From: Adiantum capillus-veneris
Lineage: Eukaryota; Streptophyta; Polypodiopsida; Polypodiales; Pteridaceae
Direction of reading: 5' to 3'
Assembly: GCA_014529385.2 (NCBI GenBank)
Contig: CM043953.1
Location: 96,928,842-96,992,841 of the forward strand
DNA length: 64,000 nucleotides
Positions 15,054-27,691 of this stretch are shown here, in pieces. Position 1 is the stretch's first letter, and the number at the start of each line of letters is the position of its first letter. The translations under genes and the position numbers were made by a program. The notes under the pieces were generated by a model, which saw nothing but the letters and a program-made list of their open reading frames with translations, did not search any database and was not told the DNA's origin.

Positions 15054-16693
15054 GTGCACTCTGAAGAAGTTACTGGAGTCCTGAATAACAGTTCAGAACT
15101 AATAGGTCCGTCCTGGCATTATGCTAAGGAGTCAACCAACAGAAAGGGAGGTGGGCCGAATTGGTTGCTTCCAGATGATCAAGAAATTGAAGAATGGAAT
15201 CTGGGTTCTGAAGAAAGTCCTCGTTTGATCAAAGTGAATAAGCACCTGAACCCAGGAATGAAAGCAAAAGCCCGACTCATGTTCCAGAAATACAAAGATG
15301 TATTTGCATGGGAACATACTGATTTAAAAGGTGTAGATCCAGAGGTTTGTCAACACAGAATACCTCTAAAGTCAGATGCCAGATTAGTGCGTCTGCAACG
15401 ATATAGAATGAATCCAAACTATGCTAAGAAGGTCAAAGAAGAAATTGACAACCTTCCGAAGGCTGGATTCATCACAAAAGTCACCAATAGTGTGACTGGC
15501 TATTCCCTATTGTGGTGGATTAGAGTCTGTGTGGATTATCAAAAGTTGAATGCTTTTACAGATATGCTTCTTGATGAGATTGTAGGCCATGAGATGTATA
15601 GCTTTATGGATGGCTACAGTGGTTATAATCAATTAAAGATTGCTCTTTAAGATTGGAGTAAAACCACTTTTATTACTAAATAGGGTGCATTCATGTATCT
15701 AGTCATGCTCCAACAACATTTCAACATTGTATGATGGAGATATCAGTGAATTCTTGCACCAATTTCTCACCATATTTATGGATGAAGTCACTGTATTCTC
15801 AACTAAGGAGAAGTATTTGCTGTTTCTGGAAATGGTTTTTCAGCATTGTAAGGAGAAGAGGATCTGTTCGAATCCATTCAAATTTGTTTTCCTGGTTTGG
15901 AAGGGACAATTACTGGGGCATATAGTGTCCAAGAATGGCATAGAGATGGCCAATGATAAAATCCAGTGTGTCCAACAGGCCAAGGCACCCCGCACAACAT
16001 CAAAATTAAGTTCATTCTTGGGATACATCAATTTTTATATAAGATTTTTTCATATGTTTGCTTCCAAGGCATTACCTTTATATGAGCTCACCAAGAAAAT
16101 TAGTAAGTGCATCTGGACTGTTGAATGTGAGGAGAGCTTCCAATGTCTTTGATCAGTAAGCCAGTACTCCAACAACCGGATTGGGATGTTATCTTCCATG
16201 TGCATGATGATACTTCAAGATTGGAAATGGGAGCAATTTGGCTCAATCAGAAGGGAGGACTGATTACCCAGTGTATTTTTCCAGTCGAAGATTTTGTCAA
16301 GCTGAACAAGGATATACTACCACGAAGAGAGAAGACTTAGAAATGGTTTTCAGTGCCACCAAGTTCCGACATTATTTACTGGGCAAGCTATTTCATTTCT
16401 ATGTGGATCATCATGCATTATTATTTTTGACTAACAAAGTTATCATCCAAGGAAGATTGATCAGATGGATGATGTTCCTGATGGAGTTTGAGTTTCGTAT
16501 ATTCCACAAGCCTGGTAAATCTCATTGTGGTGCTGATTTCTTATCCAAAAGTATTGAAGGCTACTCAAAAATATCCTTGAGAGATGAGCCAGTAGATGCA
16601 GGGCTATTTCAGGTGACAGCTGAGGAAAATACATATCCAAAATGGTATGATATATATCAGTTCCTTTCAAAAAGAGGATTTCCAAAAAACTAG
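15054..16693 (+). pseudogene. Gypsy G reverse transcriptase and RNase H
   Basis: The first 200 codons are open: a linker to RT, KARLMFQKYKDVFAW near 15270, VCVDYQKLNA near 15530, and motif A region YSFMDGYSGYNQLKI at about 15597-15640. A TAA at 15648 ends this frame. The next block has FMDEVTVFS near 15776 where the YxDD box should be, so the second catalytic Asp is Glu and Tyr is Phe. LLGHIVSKNGIE and FLGYINFYIRFF of the connection follow. RNase H appears in two frames (16143-16340, 16238-16693), ending with HCGADFLSKS. Frameshifts and the altered catalytic box make it inactive. Confidence 0.75.
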
Positions 16694-17899
16694 ACTCAGA
16701 ATCAGAAGAAAGCTTTGATCATTAAGAGTTTGAAGTTCACCATCATAGGAGGATTGTTCTATAGACTGGGAGTAGATGGGGTTCTTTGAAGGTGTGTGCC
16801 GATGGAAGGAAGAATGCAAGTTATTTCTGAAGCACATGTTGGGAATTCTGGAGGACACTTTTCCACTAATATACTTATAAGAAGATTTTGCAGGCTGGAT
16901 TATGGTGGAAAACTCTGATATCTGATGTTTGAAGTTTTTGCAAAACTTGTGATATATGTCAAAGAATGGATAGACCAACAGTATCTAACATGACTCCACT
17001 CACTCCAGTCCAACCACTGGGAGTATTCATGAAATGGGGCATGGACTTCATGGGACCATTCAAGAAGGTCACTCCAAGGAAGAACCGGTATATCTTAATG
17101 GCTACCTGTTATGTCACTAAATGGGTAGAGGCCAAGGCTCTTCCAGATAACACTGTGAAGTCCACTTTTGTTTTCCTATTTGAAACATTATCTGCCACTA
17201 TGGATGCCCCATTGAGATTGTGTCTGATCAAGGGACACATTTTATTAATGATTCCATGGAAATTCTGATAGAGATGATCTTAGTTAAGCACAAGAAATCA
17301 ACTCCTTATTATCCTAGGTGCAATGGTCAGGCAGAGAGCAGTAACAAAACCATCAAGAACATTTAAACCAAGATTGTTCAGAAGGAACCACATCAATGGG
17401 ATCTCAAGCTCCAGACTGCTCTATGGGCCCACAGGAACACCTTACAAAGTCAGCGAATGATACCTTTGAGAATGGTGTATGGTACTGAAGCTGTAGTGCC
17501 TATTGAATTTGTGATTCCCAGTCTCAAAATGGTGGTGGAATATGGATTAGATTTTTATCATAATCTTAAACATAGACAGGAAGAATTAGTGCAGTTGGAT
17601 GAGTTGTACAATGTGCCTTGCTAGAACAAGAGATTGTTCAACAAAGAAGAAAGCACTGGCATGATAGAAGAATCAAGGTTAGGGAGTTCAAGAAGGGAGA
17701 CTTAGTTTTGCTTTATCAATCCAAACTAGGCCATAAGAAACCAAATTTAAAGATAACTTGGGCTGGTCCATTTGAAGTCGATTGGGTATTTTTAAATGGC
17801 ACAATAAGGTTGAATGACTTATCTAAATTACTGCTGCCATCTGTTTATAATGGGGCCAAAATTAAGCTATATTATTCTAATGAGAAAGAGACCTCCTGA
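16694..17899 (+). pseudogene. Gypsy G integrase
   Basis: The zinc-binding N-terminus is visible across frames (LFYRLGVDGVL near 16755; EAHVGNSGGHFST near 16830). The catalytic core starts with GMDFMGPF near 17040 (first Asp), continues after a frameshift with SDQGTHFINDS near 17225 (second Asp) and reaches CNGQAESSNKTI near 17320 (Glu). The DDE triad is therefore still present but split over frames. The C-terminal domain (17618-17899) has FKKGDLVLLY and GPFEVDWV, the usual gypsy integrase tail. The TGA at 17897-17899 lies in a frame that stays open downstream into the 3' ORF. Confidence 0.75.
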
Positions 17900-20800
17900 G
17901 AAGAAGATACTGTCATTCTGGGTACTACTGACCAGGAACTTTCAGACCCAGCCATTCTAAACCTCTTCCATGTACACCGAGTAACACAACCAGTGATGGT
18001 GCCAGAAAAATCTCAACGTGACAATATAGTGCCAGTGTCAGTAAAGTTTCAGAGCCAGTACCTGTTCTCATGGGGAAAAGGGCCAGTGGGATTGCATGTG
18101 ATAATCATTAAAGGGACTATGGGACAAATTAACCAATGCATGTGTGCGACATTGCTGGTGGTGCACAAAATTCTAGGAATGATAAGTAGTGGAGATTTTA
18201 TGGCACGTACGCGTATAACACTAATGTGAGTGGGCATTCTTCCTCACAAATATTCTGCACGATGCCTACCTACTATTACACACTCACCATCACCAAGCTC
18301 TAAAGACTCTTCACTACAACCAACAACCTCCTCATCAGAAGAATCTGTTCATTGTCTGTCCCTACCTGACACACCTTGCTGTGGCTTTGAATATACAAGT
18401 AAGTCCTCTTCATCTATAGACTTACCGTCTTCACAATGTATGGGTAGAAGAAAAATGTCGGAGAAGATGCAGGATACCGCATTACTCATTAACACTATTC
18501 AAGCCTCTCTACCACTAATCCCACATAGCAAGATACAAAGATAAGTGTTTACTGAGTAGGCAAAAGCATTGCTGCAGCTTTGGGATTTGCATGTAGTTGT
18601 ACAAACTACAAGGTTGGATTTTGACACGGCCATTATCAAGCAGGTTCTTGATTCTTTTAATGATGAAGACGGAAGTGCCATATTCAATGGAGTAAGAATC
18701 ACAGCAACTCCTGACGACATTGCCTATGCTTTTAAAATGCTCAATGAGTCAAAGCCAACCAGAGAGTTTGTGGAGCAGATAAGTCTGGCTCCGAAAAGAA
18801 AAGAGAGACTAGTGCACAAGGCGTCCCAGTAGTAGCAAGACTGGACGTTCCCTCAGCTTATAGGTTTGTTGCTGAAGCTATCAGTTTGAAGAATAACCCC
18901 ACACATGTATTAGAAAAGGTGTTTGCCACGCTGCTTGCCAAAAGATTAAATGCTAAAGCTAAAATCAACTTATGCCAGATCTTGTCTCACAATGTGCTCC
19001 AGCAGATTGCCAAGTTGAAATCTCAGAATGTATTCAAAGCTGGGTATGTCTGGAAATTTCTATACTGGGAAACTGCTCCAGAAGCCTCTTTCCAGGTAAA
19101 AATGGCTTGGAGTCCGAAGCCCATCCCAACCACTAACAATGTAGAGTTATCTTTAGACGAAGAGGCTCCAAAAAATCAGTTGGCTCTAATTGGACAGGAG
19201 AGGAAGGCACACATGTGGAGGCCGGTGGTTCAAAGAAACCAAAGATTATGTTTGCCAAAAGCACTGCTTTACTTAAGCAACTGGAGAGTCAGGTCAAGCC
19301 CTTGCCTACTGAAAAGTCCTCAACAGGCCAGACTTCAGCCATACTTGAAGAACAATCTCTAGCAGACACCAGCATTGGAAAAGACCAGCAAGAAACGTCA
19401 TGCACTGAATAGGTGGCGGTCAATAATGACAAAGGAAAGGGCCCAGCACTTGCCCTTCCAGCTAACAAAATTCCTTTCAATGAATTGTCTTTATCCATAG
19501 CCAAGAAGGATAGACTGCAGCAGTTACAACATAATCCTCTCAAAGGCCGACTGATTTTTCACAAACCGGATTTGGCAGCATTACCATATATGGCTACTGT
19601 CATGGTTTATGAGCTTGTTCAATCTGACCTAGAAACATTAGTTGATGGCTGCTCGATGCTCATCCAAACATCATGAAACACCATTGTCAATGCCTTAGGA
19701 AAGATGATAGATGCGTCAGCTTAAAATGAAGAAGTGTCTAAGCTGAAAGAAGACCTAGAAAGCAGCCAACAAGATTTAGAAACTCCAGAAGAATATCGGG
19801 GCACAATCTCTTAGGCATGGTATTGTTGAAATCAGTCAGCAAGAACAATTAAGGAGCTGCAAGGAAAGCTCTGCAAGCTCGAAATAGAGAATTGACAGTT
19901 AAATGAAGACAAGGTAGGAGCCTTAAGAGATGCTGATAGATTTCAAACTATGCTACGAATGAAGCAGGTAGACTTCAACACGCTGCTGACAACCCACACT
20001 GCATTAAAAGCTTCCCTTAGAGAGAGATATATCTATAATAACCTTGCTGATATTCTGATCCCACAAGGCAATGTAACTATGGATATGGACAATTCGAATG
20101 CACTTATGGAGACCATGCAGAGTGATTTGCAAGAAAAGTTCTCTAAATATAACACAATCTTAGCAAATCAGGCCATCATGGTTTAAATCATTAAGTAGAC
20201 TGACCCTGATGAGGATTCTGAGAGGGAAGAAGAGCAGGATGAGGAAAGGGGGGACAACCCAGCAAATACAATGAACCCAACAAAGACCAGCCAGACCAGC
20301 ACAAAGACTAGCCAGACCAGCAGTCGGGTGACCAGTGGTCTGATGGTCAGCAGCAAGGCAGTGTACAACATAAGGGAAACACTGGAGATTCTCTAGTACA
20401 CCAGCCATGTCACATTCCAAATAGCAAAGAAAAAGGCAAAGCTGTGTGGCTGAATCCTTAAAGGAGGATGAGCAACACTCCTTACAGCTCATCACATTGA
20501 ATAAGAGATTAAAACATCAGCAAGCTCCTATTACTAGAAAGTATTTGGAGCATGACACTCTTATCTCTGACCTGGAACGCTTTCAAAGGCTGTATGTAGG
20601 AGCCAGTGACATGATTTAGCACCGAAAATCAACTGCCTTTCATGATCAAGAGCTGTGTCAATTACCTGAGCATCCTAGTAGGATCCAGCTATTGGAAAGG
20701 GTACCCGAGTGGACGCTGACTTCTGATGATATGAAAGTCAATCCACATTGGCAGTGTCAGTCCACTGCAGATCGACACTCTCTAGCTCTTGACCGGGATC

Positions 20801-21648
20801 TACTGCTAGGAAACAGGCCTACATATAGATGTATGAAGGAGGTCAGGACTCAACTGAAAGAAGTATTGCTTTAGATGCAAATTGCTAGAGGAGTTTTGGA
20901 TCAGAGGGTGCATGCCATCATTGAAGATCAGTCTTCTAGCAGTAAAGGATCTCGAACTCAAATACAGTAGGAGAACATGCAATTGCTCTCTGAAGACTCT
21001 TCCAGCTGTTCCGAGTTACTCGAAAGATGATGCACTAGGAGAACCAAGCTGTTCTCAATTTTCTAGAGTTTGCGTCTGATTCTCCAGTTCTCCTGTATGC
21101 ATTACCTGCTAAAGCGATTGAGCTGCCTAGATTTTTCAGCTTTGTATCCTCAACATCCAGAACCAGTGGATCGGCTCACTTACTTCAGCATCACTAATGA
21201 ACTCCAGGACTGGTATGAGCAAGCCACTATGGAATGGAAAGCATGGCAATCACTGGTCAATGATGCCCTCAAAATAGATACTGTCATGGATCTGCAAGGA
21301 GAAATGCAGAAGGTCAAGCTCTGTATAGAATAGTGGAAGATCTAGCTCCGTGGATTAATGAAGATCTCAAATCAGTTACTTCAATTGACTGTGGAGTCTT
21401 TCAAGATTCTTGAAAAGGATATCACTGCAAAACCAGGACTGGGGCCACAATACAGAGAGATGGCTGAGATTCTCTTTGAAGCTAGAATTAAGATGAATCA
21501 GCCTCTTCAGCAGGGATGGATCCACACATCCTCACATAGTCATAAATTGGCCAGAACTCATCTGACAAAGGGCAAATGCAGTCTGTATGATCCCGAAACC
21601 AAAACCTACCATGCCCTCATGCCTTATGAATTTGAGATGTCCACTTAA
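17900..21648 (+). pseudogene. Long 3' accessory ORF of gypsy G, unidentified
   Basis: About 1,250 codons follow integrase. The first third stays in the integrase frame, with stops near 18227, 18542 and 18554, and shifts occur near 18840, 19200, 20690, 20880 and 21070. Features: a Ser/Glu-rich low-complexity stretch (about 18280-18430); a helical block with FNGVRITATPDDIAYAF near 18685 and KINLCQILSHNVLQQIAKL near 18960; a coiled-coil-like region rich in Lys, Glu, Leu (about 19740-19930); an acidic/Gln/Ser-Thr-rich stretch (about 20200-20400); and a C-terminal region ending near 21648. No transmembrane segment or signal peptide is obvious, so an envelope role is unsupported. Several plant gypsy lineages carry an extra ORF at this position. 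I do not recognise this one. Confidence 0.5.
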
Positions 21649-22290
21649 AAGCGGGATCAACTTGAGAAGGAGGCCATTATAGACTTATCCAAAAGGACAA
21701 TGCTAGCACTGAGACTTCTGAGGCACCGACATAGAAGAAGGGTAAGAGGAAGCGGGTTCAGTGGATGGATACTGGGTAGTTCCATCTCAGAATCAGATGG
21801 TGGACTTTCCCAGTTGGGCACTGGAATTTCCTTGGCTGGGCACCCTTGGAATTACAATTATAGGGATGTCAAGCACTCAACAAGCATGAAGTATGGTATA
21901 AAGCTAGCAATGCCGAAAGAGTACTATCATGAGGAACATCGGCCAACTCAACAACCAGAAGGGTTTAGGGTTTAGGCCAAACCAGAAAACCAGATGGTTT
22001 CTCAACACCAAGTCAGAATCAGGCGATGGATTTTTTTCAAAAATTTTGGAGTTATACCAAAATTCACGAAAGGAGGGAAGGATGTAGAAGGCGAGGACAG
22101 TCTAAATAGGCGAAAATTGCCCCTTAGAAGGCTGACCAACGGGGAGCAGTCACATTGACAGTAGTTATCGCAGGCAGTTACTATAGTAACTCCTGAGAGC
22201 TATATATAGGACCCGCTACACTGTAATCGGGCTTCTTTGGCTTCTTGTCTTTTTGGCTTTTGGCTTTTTATGCACTTTTGGTTTACTAGC
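21649..22290 (+). repeat. Probable 3' LTR region of gypsy G
   Basis: Non-coding sequence after the last ORF contains TATATATAGG near 22201 followed about 30 bp on by CTGTAATCGGG, a layout like an LTR promoter and start. No second copy exists in the window to define the ends, so the limits are approximate. Confidence 0.4.
22201..22209 (+). promoter_or_regulatory. TATA box in probable gypsy G LTR
   Basis: TATATATAG in a GC-balanced context, with no ORF across it. If this is the LTR U3/R boundary, transcription would start near 22235. Confidence 0.4.
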
Positions 22291-23774
22291 TCTTAGCCTC
22301 TTGTGCGCGTATGTCGCACGTGTCAATGCAAGGAACCTGCCGATACACCGTGTGCGAGCCACAAATGGCTCCAAGCACATTCTCCCTATTTTCTTTTGCT
22401 AAGCTCTCTAAGCTTTTTTGTAAAAGGTGTCCCACTTTCTTTAAATATGATCTCTACGTTGACAGCCTTAACTTGGTTAGCACTTCAATAGTACAATTTT
22501 ATGCTATACTCCAGGAAACCATAACGCCACTTAACGTGGTCGAATTCACCATCTAATCAGCCCTTGTACTAATCCCGGGCCAGTCTAAGATTGCCAGTCG
22601 CATTCAACTCGCTCTCCTTTCCCGAGCTCGCCAACTTCAAGCCGATTGTCGCCTATGTCCCTTGCCCTCTGTGATCTCGTAATCTACCCCCAACGTCTCC
22701 TTACACAACATCCCGCCTTCCTTTGCAAACCTTACGTAGCATCTTATTCCAGTAACACCCTCTACAACCTACCCTGCACCCAACAGCTAATACACGATCT
22801 TTACACGCCACCTCCGCTCTGCTGCACTCTCCGCACCAAAACTACACACTTAACACTACACGCCATCTCCATTACACCGTCCGCACCAGAACTACACAGT
22901 CATAGCACACCTTCTCCTCTCCACTACACTCTCGGCAGCAGGACGCCACCTCACAACGCTGTCCACAGCAGGACGCCACTTCACAACGCTGTCCACACCA
23001 GGTTACACCCGGCTACTTAGCACTCTCCACGGAGGCAGCCACAAACGCAACCAGCGGACCCACTAAATACAAAACAGCCAGCCTCTGTCTTGCAGTCCCC
23101 CCGACCAACCTCTCCCACCCCCAACAATATCACCAGCCGCTTGATCTTGGCTTCTGCAACTATACCGTCCCCGACTATCACCTTCGCTATACTGTGCCAA
23201 TTCTGGCTCTACAACAGTGCTAAGCCTTGCACTGCAGCAACGCTAAAGTCTCGCACTGCGACTAACCGGAAGTCGGCATCGACAGCTAACTCCACACTGT
23301 AGCCTACGCTTTAACGAGGTTAACCACGCCACCCACCGCCTCTAAGTCGAAGCTCCCAGCCTGGCTTCACACAACACTCTTAGCGCCAAGGGAGTCGCCT
23401 GAGAACTACGACCAGGGACGGACAACTCAACCTTGTAACCTACACTCTGCCATTTAGCCGTGGTCAACCCGCCAGCTCAATAGCGCCAGCCGTCGGCATT
23501 TTTTTCTCTCAGGGTATCGAACCACCAACCTTAACCTCGTTAACCAAATTCTACTCCTAGCAAGCATGGCACGTTCGACCACCTAGAAATAACGGATCCG
23601 GCTCCGTAACCAACGTGGCATAACACTCAAACTTTCTCTATCACCCTCAACATCCAACATGGCGCGTCCGGTTTCTTGGTCTACAAGCTCAACCAACTAG
23701 CCCCACTGCTCAGCATCCTCTCACCCTCTACCTCGTCAATTAACAACACTCGACATCCCCAAACCAAGCAATCC
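22291..23774 (+). other. Untranslated region upstream of PLE ORF; small tandem repeat
   Basis: From about 22600 the plus strand becomes strongly C-rich and G-poor, as in the PLE downstream, so the PLE 5' region probably starts between 22560 and 22650. A direct duplication of about 31 bp (GCAGGACGCCAC...) occurs at about 22942-23003. The first ATG near the ORF (23659) opens only 13 codons. No upstream hammerhead motif was found here. Confidence 0.45.
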
Positions 23775-25193
23775 ATGGATTCTCCCCCAACCAATATCCC
23801 ACTAAACCCTCCGGTCTCTAGCCCATCCAACAACAACAATAAACCTAACATGGAAAGTACCCTTTCTTTAAACCACCTTACCCTTGACACCTTCAAGGAT
23901 ATCAACGACGACCTCGAACACCTTTCCGATGAATCCTTCGACTTCTCTCCCAACCCACACCAAGCCGACCTAAGGGTTGAAGACTCACCCCTTCGGTTAG
24001 ACCCAAACCCTAACATGGAATCCTCCCCCCCAATCTCTAACCCTCAAAGAAAAACTCAATCCAACCTTCGCATCTCCTTCTCCACCATTAAAAATGCATC
24101 CTCGTCACCGACTACTTCAAACCCCCCCTCTACCATCCACCATCACCGAATACACTTCACACCCCCTCCGGGCCTAAACCCTTTCCTCACGCCCTAAAGA
24201 AACCGAATGAGTTCGAGGACATCATTCATCTCTCCCTCCTTGAATTCACTAAATTGCACAAAAAGCTATCCAAGGCCACCTCCTTTAACTCTCACCTAGT
24301 GGAACTCCACAATAATAATGCCAACCCCAATAGCCTCAACATGAAACCTCCGCGTCTACAACTAGAGGACACCCAAGCTCAAGCCCTTCTTAATGCTAAG
24401 TTCACCGCCCTCACCATCCAATATCAACTAGATTGCACTCTAGCCATCATCCAAGCCCAAAAACTCCTTGTCCAAAACCTCCAAACCGTAGTGGATGAAT
24501 ACCACCTTGAAGTAGAGAACCCTCTCTACCATGAAGGAAACAGTCTCCCACCTCCCCAAAGAACAAACCATCAAGGAACTCATAGAGTTAGAAGTCCGTA
24601 AGCATTTAAAAACTATTCCTCTTCCTAAAAACACTATCTCCACACCCCACTTCTCCAACCCCCACCCCATCAAATCTCATAAACACCTTTCACTCACCAA
24701 AGCCCCCTTTTTCCCCCCTAGAGCCTCTTCCCTCACATCCTCCCACCCAACGTGTCCTCTCTCTTCCCCCAACAAAACCATCAATAGATCACCTACAAAC
24801 CTCTTTAAATCCCGGAATCAACCTCTTTCCCCCGCCAAATCCCCTCCCTCTAAAAAACCCTTTTTATCCTCCTTGCCTAAGAAACCCACCTTAAACCCAA
24901 AATACCCCCTCAATCGCATTCACAACCTTTTTACACCTAACAACCATTCTTCCCCCGCTCCCAAACCATTCCCCTACAATAAACTATCTAAACCTCCCCA
25001 ACACAACCACCGCAATCACAATAACAACGACATCAACCACCTTCGCAACGTCAAGCGTGACAACACCAAGCGTCATCGAAGCTTCAATCGCAACAACGAC
25101 AACGACGATGAGGACGGAGATAACAACAACAATAACTACATCCACAAGCGGGAAGCCAATAATTTGGGAAATGGGGAAGGGAGGAGGGACTAG
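23775..25193 (+). pseudogene. PLE N-terminal ORF, broken
   Basis: It opens at an ATG at 23775 and ends at TAG 25191-25193 in the same frame. The middle part (about 24182-24601) is readable only in another frame, so two compensating frameshifts lie near 24185 and 24560. The N-terminal part is Ser/Pro/Asn-rich and acidic. The middle is helical with LEDTQAQALLNAKFTALTI. The C-terminal part is very basic with many Lys-Pro and then Asn/Asp/Arg repeats (about 24990-25150), suggesting nucleic-acid binding. It may originally have been fused to the RT that starts 30 bp downstream in another frame. No known domain is recognised. Confidence 0.55.
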
Positions 25194-25222
25194 GGCCTTC
25201 ATCTCCTAACTCTTGGATACAC

Positions 25223-27218
25223 ATGATTTTTAGCAAGCCCCCCCTCCTCCCATACCTTTGGACGAGCCCTCCCCTCTCTACCCCTCCCTCCACCTCACCC
25301 TTTTTTGGCGAGAATTCCCCCCTCTTCTCCTCACCATCCAACTCACCCCCGTTTGGCGGAAGAAAAAGACACAAATTTTGGCTACCACTCACTAACCCTC
25401 ATACCTATGAACTCCTGATGTTTGGTAAGCTTCCCTCACACACCCTTCTCTTCAACCATTGTAATAATTTTGTCCATAACTTCACCACCCGTCCCCTCTC
25501 TATAAACGAAAAGAAATGTTTGGATCTTGGGCTTAATTATATCCCCCCTCCTTCAAACCCCCCTCCCGAACTCATCTTAAAAGCCCACGACTCCTTAGCT
25601 AGGAGCCTACAACTCAAAACGTTCTTCCACACTTCTTCGTCTAACACACACTCCCCTTTTAAAACACCTAACCCCTCATGGATACCTCCCACCATGGATC
25701 CCACTCTAGAGAGCATCACTTCCCTTAATCGCCTCAACGTAGGGAATACTCTTTCACGCTACAATCCCTCCCGCTCTAAATTCCCAAACTTTGTTAAAAA
25801 TGCCCTTAAAACACTTTCAATGGACCACTCCATTATCATTAAACCGGCAGACAAAAACTTAGGCCTTACCATCCTACCAAGGGAATGGTATGAACAAGAG
25901 GCTCTTAGGCAAGTCGGTGACCCCTCCACATACCAACCCATCACCTCACCGACACACAATTTCCTCGCCTCTTTACTCCAATCCATGACCGCTAAATATA
26001 CTCTCCTCTCCCATGAGGAAACCACCTTCATCCTCACACCTCTCTCTAAACCCTTCAAACCTTGTCCTATCAAATTCTTGCCTAAAATACACAAACCTCT
26101 GCTTGTAGCCCGCCCTATTTGCTCCTATCGAGGATACTTGTTTGAAAATGCCTCCAAGTGGCTACACTACCAACTTTATCCCATCCTTCTTACACAAAAA
26201 CAACACCTTAAAGACTCTTTATCCCTCATCATCGATCTCCAATCTAAAACCTTCCCTCCACATAGTCTCCTTTTCACCTTTGATGTGACCTCCTTATACC
26301 CTAGCATCCCCATGTCAGAGGGACTCTTGGCCCTCAGAAACACCATTACCAACTCCTTCGATACCCCTAAAACAGAATTTATCCTTTCACTCGCCACTCT
26401 TATCTTATCACACCATTATATTTGCTTCAAAGATAAAGTGTGGAAACAAATCAAAGGAACCGCAATGGGATCAAACTTCGCAGTGGTTTACGCTTGCCTT
26501 TTTTTATGCCATCTAGAAAACAACTCCCCCCTTATGCATAACCCAAACTTATCGTATTACAAAAGATACATAGATGATGCTTTTGGAGTTTGGACAAGCA
26601 CTCTCATATCCCTCACCGATGCTCTTGTCTCTTATGCCTTCCCTCTTCAAAAATCATATCACAATCACACCCGTCATATCCTCTTTTGAAGCCACTATTC
26701 TTGATATCCATTTTTTCAAGGGTCAATCATTCAACCTACATGGTATCCTCGACTCCAACTCTTATCAAAAGCCTCTTAACTCATACCAGTATATACCTTG
26801 GATCTCTTGGCACCCTCTCCACCAAAAAATAGCCCTTATTAGAGCCGAATTAAGACATTATATTATTAGAGAATGCACTCCAAAAGGATTCTCTCTCTTA
26901 AGAAACCTCTTCTTCGAAAGGCTCCTCTACTGAGGATATCCTAATAATCTCCTTCTTAAGGTGTTCTGTTCAATCTCATACAAGGAACGACCTACCCTTT
27001 TAACAAAAACCCCCACTTCCAAAAATCCTCTCCCCAACATCCTGAAACTACCTTTCTCACCAGAAACAGAGAGATTAAAACCTACACTAACCATTACCAA
27101 ACCACTCCATCTCTCCTGCAGCATCTCCCCTAACCTCTCTCATCTTGATAAACCCGTCCTTTGTTGGACTAATGGACCAAACTTAGCCACTCTTATAAAC
27201 CAAACAAAGGATATTTAA
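25223..27218 (+). pseudogene. PLE reverse transcriptase, no GIY-YIG domain
   Basis: 488 codons are open from the ATG at 25223. Landmarks in residue numbers are ADKNLG 209-214 (PLE N-terminal RT block), LPKIHK 286-291, ARPICS 296-301, motif A FDVTSLYPSI 353-362, motif B GTAMGS 412-417 and catalytic YIDD 449-452. A frameshift near 26680 moves the thumb (KPLNSYQYIPWISWHPLH, then RAELRHYI) into another frame. A TGA at 26931-26933 interrupts it just before the GYP motif. The frame then runs to TAA at 27216, ending in a GPNLATLI block typical of the PLE RT C-terminus. The catalytic Asp residues are all present. PLE RTs copy RNA from a DNA 3' end; lacking an endonuclease, this type is thought to use exposed ends such as telomeres. 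Two lesions make it a pseudogene. Confidence 0.85.
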
Positions 27219-27379
27219 TTCGTATAAAGTTGTATATCTTTTTGGATTCACTACCTCACCCTAACTACTACCTCTTCTTGTGCAGGTTGATCCTCCTCCT
27301 CCTCCTTTCTGGTACCCTTGGATCATACTCCCTCCTAGCCTAAACCCCCACTTCCTAAAGATTGTACCCTCTTTTCCAA

Positions 27380-27580
27380 GATAAACCTCAAATTTTTTTC
27401 CTCATAAACTCTAATTTTTTGTTCCTCAAGATGTACCACTTGACCCAAATTTTTGTTGTTCCTCGAGATATACAACTTGACCTCTAATTGTGTTTCTATA
27501 ACACCCTCTTTCTCAAAGAATAAGCCTAATACTTTGCGGTTCCTCTAGTTGTATAACTTGATCACTAAATTTTTCTATAG
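27380..27580 (+). repeat. Three diverged tandem copies of a short unit in PLE 3' region
   Basis: A motif of the form GTTCCTC(A/G/T)AG-(8-9 nt)-ACTTGA recurs near 27420, 27455 and 27538, each followed by AT-rich sequence. The spacing is irregular. Function unknown. Confidence 0.5.
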
Positions 27581-27584
27581 CACT

Positions 27585-27610
27585 CCCCCCCCCCCCCCCC
27601 CCCCCCCCCC
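27585..27610 (+). repeat. Poly-C tract, 26 C
   Basis: An uninterrupted run of 26 C on the plus strand inside the PLE 3' region. The complementary G-run could form G-quadruplex structures. Homopolymer length may be affected by sequencing error. Confidence 0.9.
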
Positions 27611-27691
27611 GCCTTCTTCCATTTCCGCATCTACAAGTCCTCTACCACTATTCATTCCATACCCAATTGTTATTCTTGAGAGATACCATTT

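Larger units (their letters stand above)
13087..22290 (+). mobile_element. Ty3/gypsy element G with inverted gag-protease segment
   Basis: The plus-strand part reads RT (15054 on), RNase H, integrase (to 17899), a long 3' ORF (17900-21648) and a TATA-bearing probable 3' LTR (about 21650-22290). The gag-protease part lies at 13087-14813 on the minus strand, protease end outermost, so the two halves are head to head. In an intact element protease leads into RT on the same strand. The order seen is what a single inversion of the gag-protease block would give, with breakpoints near 13085 and 14815-15050. No 5' LTR is recognised. Confidence 0.65.

Noticed and set aside
18310-18345. Minus-strand CTGATGAG resembling a hammerhead core
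   Set aside because: No matching GAAA core element or stem II can be placed; it lies in a Ser/Glu-rich coding remnant.
21961-21976. Plant telomere-like motif, two and a bit copies of TTTAGGG
   Set aside because: It would fit a telomere-associated PLE, but it is only 16 bp, lies about 600 bp before the C-rich PLE region, and has the opposite orientation to that expected on the sense strand (CCCTAAA). Probably chance.
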